The notes beneath the pieces were generated by a model. It did not search any database and had not been told where the DNA came from. It saw nothing but the letters and a program-made list of their open reading frames with translations. A DNA stretch of 34,192 nt, taken from a virus. Numbering within the stretch: the first letter of the stretch is position 1; every line of letters starts with the position of its first letter. This document shows, one piece after another, positions 30,405 to 34,192 of the stretch. A program made the translations under genes and the position numbers. The stretch spans positions 1-34,192 of the IMG/VR virus record IMGVR_UViG_3300021957_004611; one strand, written 5' to 3'.

Positions 30405-30629
30405 ATGAATTATCTAGTCACAGAACCCGGCTTAACTATTTTTAACTTTGCACAAAAAATTACAGCATCGCAGTACCAACTTGCACAGCAAGTATTCGGC
30501 TCAGATGCGTTTACCGCTGTGCCTTATACACGCAAGCAACAGCAAGCAATCCGTGCAAACTTCCCTAGTAAATTTACACATACCTTTACTGCAAAACAAA
30601 CTACTAATTTGTTGCAATCATATGTTTAA
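30405..30629 (+). CDS. Small hypothetical protein
   Basis: 74 residues (MNYLVTEPGLTIFNFAQ...FPSKFTHTFTAKQTTNLL). TTAGGAG precedes the start. Its 3' end overlaps the uvsE start by 8 bp, so the two are coupled. No family recognised. Confidence 0.7.
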   Translation: MNYLVTEPGLTIFNFAQKITASQYQLAQQVFGSDAFTAVPYTRKQQQAIRANFPSKFTHTFTAKQTTNLLQSYV

Positions 30630-31647
30630 TCAAGACTTACAGCGTGTAGGATTTGCATGCAAGTACATGCACCCAGACCAGACACAAAAGCCAAAAATAC
30701 TTAAAGAAGTACAAGGTGCTTACAGTGAACGCAGTACTACTATCACATGGCTTAACAATCAAAAGCAATCAGTAGCAGAAGATAAACTGTGGTTTTGCTT
30801 GGATACTAACTGGCAAAATGCATATCGTCTGATTGAGTATGTGGGTAACTTACCACAAGGTCAGCGTATGGTACGACTGGGCAGTAATATGATGCCTGCA
30901 TATACACACACCGACTGGGCTTGGTTTTACAAACAGAGCGATGTACGAGATGCCGCGGCCAAAGGCTGGGCACAAGTAGGAGAGTTAGCACGTAAACTTG
31001 ATGTGCGTGTAAGTATGCACCCTGGACAATTTACTGTATTGGCAAGTGACAATCCAGAAATAGTAAATAGAAGTGTAGAGGAGTTCGAGTATCATGCGGA
31101 TATCATCAGGTGGATGGGTTATGGTAAAAAGTGGCAAGACTTCAAGTGTAACGTCCACATCTCAGGACGTCAAGGTCCAGCCGGTATCAAAGCCGTCCTT
31201 CCAAGACTGTCTACAGAAGCACGAAACTGTATCACTATTGAAAACGACGAAAACGCATGGGGTCTCGAAGCTAGCCTAGAACTAGAAAACGATGTTGCAC
31301 TGGTGTTGGATATACATCATCACTGGTGTCATAGTGGAGGAGAATACATTGACAGAACTGACGATCGCTGTAAACGTATTATTGACAGTTGGCGTGGTGT
31401 ACGTCCTAGTATGCACTACAGCGTCAGTCGTGAAGACTTGCTGGTTGATCATCCAATGGATCAAAAGCCTGACTTCCAAAGACTATTAGAACAAGGCTAC
31501 AAGAAAGCAAAACTACGAGCGCACAGTGACTACATGTGGAATACGGCAGTCAATGAATGGGCTAGCACGTTTCGTAATGACTTTGACATTATGGTAGAAG
31601 CGAAGTGCAAAAACTTGGCAAGTATTCCGTTTGAAGAAAGTATGTAA
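30622..31647 (+). CDS. uvsE: UV damage endonuclease UvsE/UvdE
   Basis: 341 residues from the ATG at 30622; a longer upstream frame exists, but the family N-terminus (QRVGFACKYM) begins right after this Met. TIM-barrel metal-site blocks are present: SMHPGQF (His133), NVHISGRQG, TIENDENAW, LVLDIHHHWCH and MHYSVSRED. It incises DNA next to UV photoproducts using a metal cluster, starting alternative excision repair; common in marine phages exposed to sunlight. Coupled to the upstream small gene and to the GIY-YIG gene (TAATG). Confidence 0.93.
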   Translation: MFNQDLQRVGFACKYMHPDQTQKPKILKEVQGAYSERSTTITWLNNQKQSVAEDKLWFCLDTNWQNAYRLIEYVGNLPQGQRMVRLGSNMMPAYTHTDWAWFYKQSDVRDAAAKGWAQVGELARKLDVRVSMHPGQFTVLASDNPEIVNRSVEEFEYHADIIRWMGYGKKWQDFKCNVHISGRQGPAGIKAVLPRLSTEARNCITIENDENAWGLEASLELENDVALVLDIHHHWCHSGGEYIDRTDDRCKRIIDSWRGVRPSMHYSVSREDLLVDHPMDQKPDFQRLLEQGYKKAKLRAHSDYMWNTAVNEWASTFRNDFDIMVEAKCKNLASIPFEESM

Positions 31648-32222
31648 TGATTTTATATCTTAAAACACATAATGTTACAGGTATGAAGTATCTTGGACAA
31701 ACAACTAGAAATCCATACAAATATGAGGGATCTGGTGTTTATTGGCGCCGGCACATAGAGATGCATGGCAATAATGTAACAACTGAAATACTTTACCAAA
31801 GTGACAACCAAGACAATTTTAAAAAGGTTTGTATAGACTACTCAGCAAAATTTGATGTTGTTAATAATAAAATGTTTGCAAATCTAGTTGAGGAACATGG
31901 AAATTCACTTGGTGGTAAAGCTAATCCCAACTACAAGACTGGCATGTATACAGGGCGTTTAGATAATCCTGAACTATATAGACAGTTAGACAGAGATCGT
32001 CATTCTGTACAATGGGATAATAAAAAAGAACACACGCACCCTAGGATGAACTTCTTTTATCATAAACGTATGGGCAATAAAGAACGTGCTGAATACTATT
32101 GGAATATATGGTACAACATGGCTCCTAAGAAAAGTAATAATCGACAAGCACTCTGGAAAACAGATACATTTGAAATGTGGTATAATCGTAAAGGCAACGA
32201 TTTGGACTTTAGAGAGAAATAG
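31647..32222 (+). CDS. GIY-YIG endonuclease (homing-type)
   Basis: 191 residues. The N-terminal core YLKTHNVTGMKYLGQTT..PYKYEGSGVYWRRHI matches GIY-YIG (here YLK...YLG, Tyr4/Tyr15-Gly17) and the Y.GSG motif. GGKANPNYKTG resembles a NUMOD DNA-binding motif. No intron boundary is seen, so it is probably free-standing like T4 Seg enzymes. It starts in the TAATG overlap with uvsE. Confidence 0.82.
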   Translation: MILYLKTHNVTGMKYLGQTTRNPYKYEGSGVYWRRHIEMHGNNVTTEILYQSDNQDNFKKVCIDYSAKFDVVNNKMFANLVEEHGNSLGGKANPNYKTGMYTGRLDNPELYRQLDRDRHSVQWDNKKEHTHPRMNFFYHKRMGNKERAEYYWNIWYNMAPKKSNNRQALWKTDTFEMWYNRKGNDLDFREK

Positions 32223-32229
32223 AACTAAT

Positions 32230-32499
32230 ATGATCAATAGAGTTACCCCATCACAATTAGCTGATCTGGCAATGCACATAGATCAGGTTGATCCTATTGA
32301 TTGGGGGATGTTAAGTATAAAAGAAGAAGATGCATATCTAATGATGGCACAACAAGTGTTGGATATGATTAGAGAAATTGAAGATGACAAGCAACTATTG
32401 GTTGCTGCTGCAAGTTTAACAAAACTAACTGTGGAGAACTTTGTGCTTAATACTCAACTATATCAAAATACAACTTTGAGTCCTGATAAGCATAAATAA
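32230..32499 (+). CDS. Conserved small phage protein
   Basis: 89 residues from the ATG at 32230 (the longer frame overlaps the nuclease gene). MHIDQVDPIDWGMLSIKEEDAYLMMAQQV...LTKLTVENFVLN is a helical pattern I associate with marine T4-like phages. Function unknown. The last codons (His-Lys-stop) are encoded by the late promoter CATAAATAA. Confidence 0.72.
   Translation: MINRVTPSQLADLAMHIDQVDPIDWGMLSIKEEDAYLMMAQQVLDMIREIEDDKQLLVAAASLTKLTVENFVLNTQLYQNTTLSPDKHK
32491..32498 (+). promoter_or_regulatory. T4-type late promoter (CATAAATA) overlapping a gene end
   Basis: Encodes the last two residues and most of the stop of the upstream gene; 21 bp before the ATG at 32520. Confidence 0.78.
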
Positions 32500-32519
32500 T
32501 AGCAACAGGGGATTTTGAT

Positions 32520-34192
32520 ATGGCAAAACAAGATTTAAATTTAGGCGCCACACCTAACGATGGTACAGGCGATCCACTCCGTGATGCAATGGACAAAGTT
32601 AATGATAACTTTCTTGAAGTTTATAATGCATTGGGCGGAAGCACACCAACTACCATTGTCAACAGTGGACAACTAGAACTAACAGGTTCTAACAAAATTA
32701 CATTTTTATACGCAGACTTAGCATCATTACCATCAGCATCAAGCTATCATGGAATGTTTGCTCACGTACACGCTACTGGAGGAGCATACTATGCTCATGC
32801 AGGAAGCTGGTTAGAATTAGCAAATAAGTCAACAATGGATGCACTTACTACCAGTAGTTTAACTGACGTAAGCAGCACAGCACCAAGTACTGGACAAGTT
32901 TTAAAATGGGACGGTTCAGAATGGGCACCAGCCGCAGACAGCGCAGGTAGTTCACTTGGAGCAGATGCAATTACAGCAGGCATGATTGCTGAAAATGTTG
33001 TAACAACTAGAGAAATTGCAGCAAACACAGTTGCCGTGGGCGACTTGGCTACAGATATTAGCATAGACTTTTTAGCAGACGTAGATACCACCACTGTTGC
33101 CCCTACAGATGGTCAAGCTCTTGTTTGGGACAATGCAAATAGTATCTGGGAACCAGGCACTATATCAAGTGGTAGTAGTTATGCTGACAGTGATGTTGAC
33201 ACACACCTAAACATAAGTGGCGCATCAAGCGGACAAATACTAAGTTGGAATGGAACTGACTATGCGTGGGTAGCAGACCAAACTGGCGGTGGTGGTGGCG
33301 GAACACCTGGCGGCTCTGACACACAAGTACAATACAACAACAGCGGCGCATTTGGTGCAGAAGCTGACTTTACATACAACGCAAGTACCAACACATTAAC
33401 AGTGGTTAACTTAGTTGCAACTAATATTACTGCAACTGGTTCTGGCACACAGACAATTAGTGCTGGTGCTAACATCGAACTAGATGCAACAAACCGTGTA
33501 CTAGTTACAGACACACCATTTAGGTTAGCAAGTTTTACAACAACTACACGTAATGCTATTGCAAGTCCCGTAAATGGTGATATGATTTACAATACTACAA
33601 CTAACCAATTAGAGAGTTATGAAAACGGTGCTTGGGTAGCAACAGCTGGATCAGGTAGTAGTTATTCAGACTCAGATGTTGATACACATCTTAATACTAG
33701 TAGTGCAACTAGTGGACAAGTATTGAGTTGGAACGGAAGTGACTATGCTTGGGCTGCAGACGCAACAGGTGGTGCAACAAGTATTAATACTGCTGGTAAC
33801 ACAGGAACAGGTAGTGTAACTTTTGCAAGTGAAACATTAACAGTAACTGGCGCTACAGGACAAATTGATGTTGATGCGGCAGGATTTGCTCTATCATTAA
33901 GTTTAGATGCAGACTTAACTGGTTTAACAACTATTAACACACATACTATTCCAAGTGGTACAGGAACATTAGCACTAACAAGTGATATTCCTGCAGACAA
34001 CACACCAACATTTGCTGTAACAGCACCAGATAGTGGAAGATATCAGTTTGACGGTGCAGGTACTGATGGTGATGACAACGCAACATTATATCTATATCGT
34101 GGATTTACATACAAATTTGCAGTTAATAGTTCAGGACATCCTTTCCATATTCAAACATCAAGTGGTGCTTACAATGCTAGTAACTTATATAC
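32520..34192 (+). CDS. Large tail-fibre-like protein (3' partial)
   Basis: At least 557 residues; open at the window end. N-terminus LNLGATPNDGTGDPLRDAMDKVNDNF is a widespread virion-attachment motif of phage fibres. A GGGGGGTPGGSDTQVQYNNSGAFGA linker and two 36-residue repeats (33171-33278 and 33654-33761, SDVDTHLN.S.A.SGQ.LSWNG.DYAW) follow. Near the cut end YRGFTYKFAVNSSGHPFHIQ resembles a cupredoxin-like domain. CAGGGG precedes the start. Confidence 0.85.
   Translation, partial: MAKQDLNLGATPNDGTGDPLRDAMDKVNDNFLEVYNALGGSTPTTIVNSGQLELTGSNKITFLYADLASLPSASSYHGMFAHVHATGGAYYAHAGSWLELANKSTMDALTTSSLTDVSSTAPSTGQVLKWDGSEWAPAADSAGSSLGADAITAGMIAENVVTTREIAANTVAVGDLATDISIDFLADVDTTTVAPTDGQALVWDNANSIWEPGTISSGSSYADSDVDTHLNISGASSGQILSWNGTDYAWVADQTGGGGGGTPGGSDTQVQYNNSGAFGAEADFTYNASTNTLTVVNLVATNITATGSGTQTISAGANIELDATNRVLVTDTPFRLASFTTTTRNAIASPVNGDMIYNTTTNQLESYENGAWVATAGSGSSYSDSDVDTHLNTSSATSGQVLSWNGSDYAWAADATGGATSINTAGNTGTGSVTFASETLTVTGATGQIDVDAAGFALSLSLDADLTGLTTINTHTIPSGTGTLALTSDIPADNTPTFAVTAPDSGRYQFDGAGTDGDDNATLYLYRGFTYKFAVNSSGHPFHIQTSSGAYNASNLY
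33171..33761 (+). repeat. Two 36-residue coding repeats in the fibre gene
   Basis: Copies at 33171-33278 and 33654-33761 both read GSSY.DSDVDTHLN.S.A.SGQ.LSWNG.DYAW.AD, 375 bp apart. The motif recurs in many marine phage fibres. Confidence 0.8.

Noticed and set aside
30448-30621. Upstream extension of uvsE
   Set aside because: It overlaps the small gene at 30405 in another frame, lacks a ribosome site, and the family N-terminus begins just after the ATG at 30622.
32086-32229. Longer N-terminus for the gene at 32230
   Set aside because: It lies inside the GIY-YIG gene in another frame; the conserved-looking part begins after the Met at 32230.

Overview
The window reads as part of an AT-rich, tightly packed genome of a T4-like marine myovirus (class Caudoviricetes). 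The evidence is a T4 gp44-type clamp loader ATPase, PhoH, the UV-damage endonuclease UvsE, T4-style late promoters (NATAAATA), a two-gene spanin set for a Gram-negative host, many tail-fibre-like structural genes, and homing-type HNH and GIY-YIG nucleases. No photosynthesis gene is visible and the GAPDH looks most like alphaproteobacterial versions, so a heterotrophic marine bacterium is a reasonable but unproven host. All genes are on the + strand except phoH. I see no tRNA, IS element or CRISPR array.

Layout. (1) 1-4530: adhesion and structural genes. Two proteins carry 16-residue YadA/Hep_Hag-like head repeats (the first is cut by the window edge), followed by a subtilisin-like (S8) virion-type protease. 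(2) 4530-9594: a sugar-nucleotide dehydrogenase, then a nine-to-ten-gene operon joined by ATGA stop/start overlaps: a DnaE-like fragment, a GroES/gp31-like co-chaperonin, GAPDH, gp44 and a nucleoside phosphorylase/MTAN-like enzyme. (3) 9609-16304: early-type transcription units, each behind a perfectly spaced sigma70-like promoter, encoding small unknowns, a HExxH metallopeptidase, a eukaryotic-type phosphomannomutase, a ParB-like protein with an HNH nuclease, and a 5'(3')-deoxyribonucleotidase. (4) 16310-17041: phoH on the minus strand. (5) 17112-23032: a unit with both an early and a late promoter, encoding two conserved unknowns, translation initiation factor IF-1, spanins, DnaJ, ClpA and an unknown. 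(6) 23035-29310: late structural and tail-fibre genes and a possible holin, each behind its own late promoter, interrupted by an ORF-less transcription unit that is probably a phage small RNA (about 28051-28165). (7) 29313-32499: a RyR-domain protein, small early genes, uvsE and a GIY-YIG nuclease. (8) 32520-end: a large tail-fibre-like gene cut by the window edge.

Together the early genes point to takeover of host translation and proteostasis (IF-1, DnaJ, ClpA with a ClpP-docking loop, GroES-like protein), of carbon, sugar-nucleotide and nucleotide metabolism (GAPDH, PMM, UDP-sugar dehydrogenase, MTAN, nucleotidase), and DNA replication and repair (gp44, UvsE). The late genes build adsorption structures and lysis proteins. 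The strongest regulatory signals are a family of early promoters with a conserved semi-palindromic spacer, a self-contained small-RNA gene, and a late promoter whose predicted start lies inside a hairpin that would hide the ribosome binding site of the possible holin gene.
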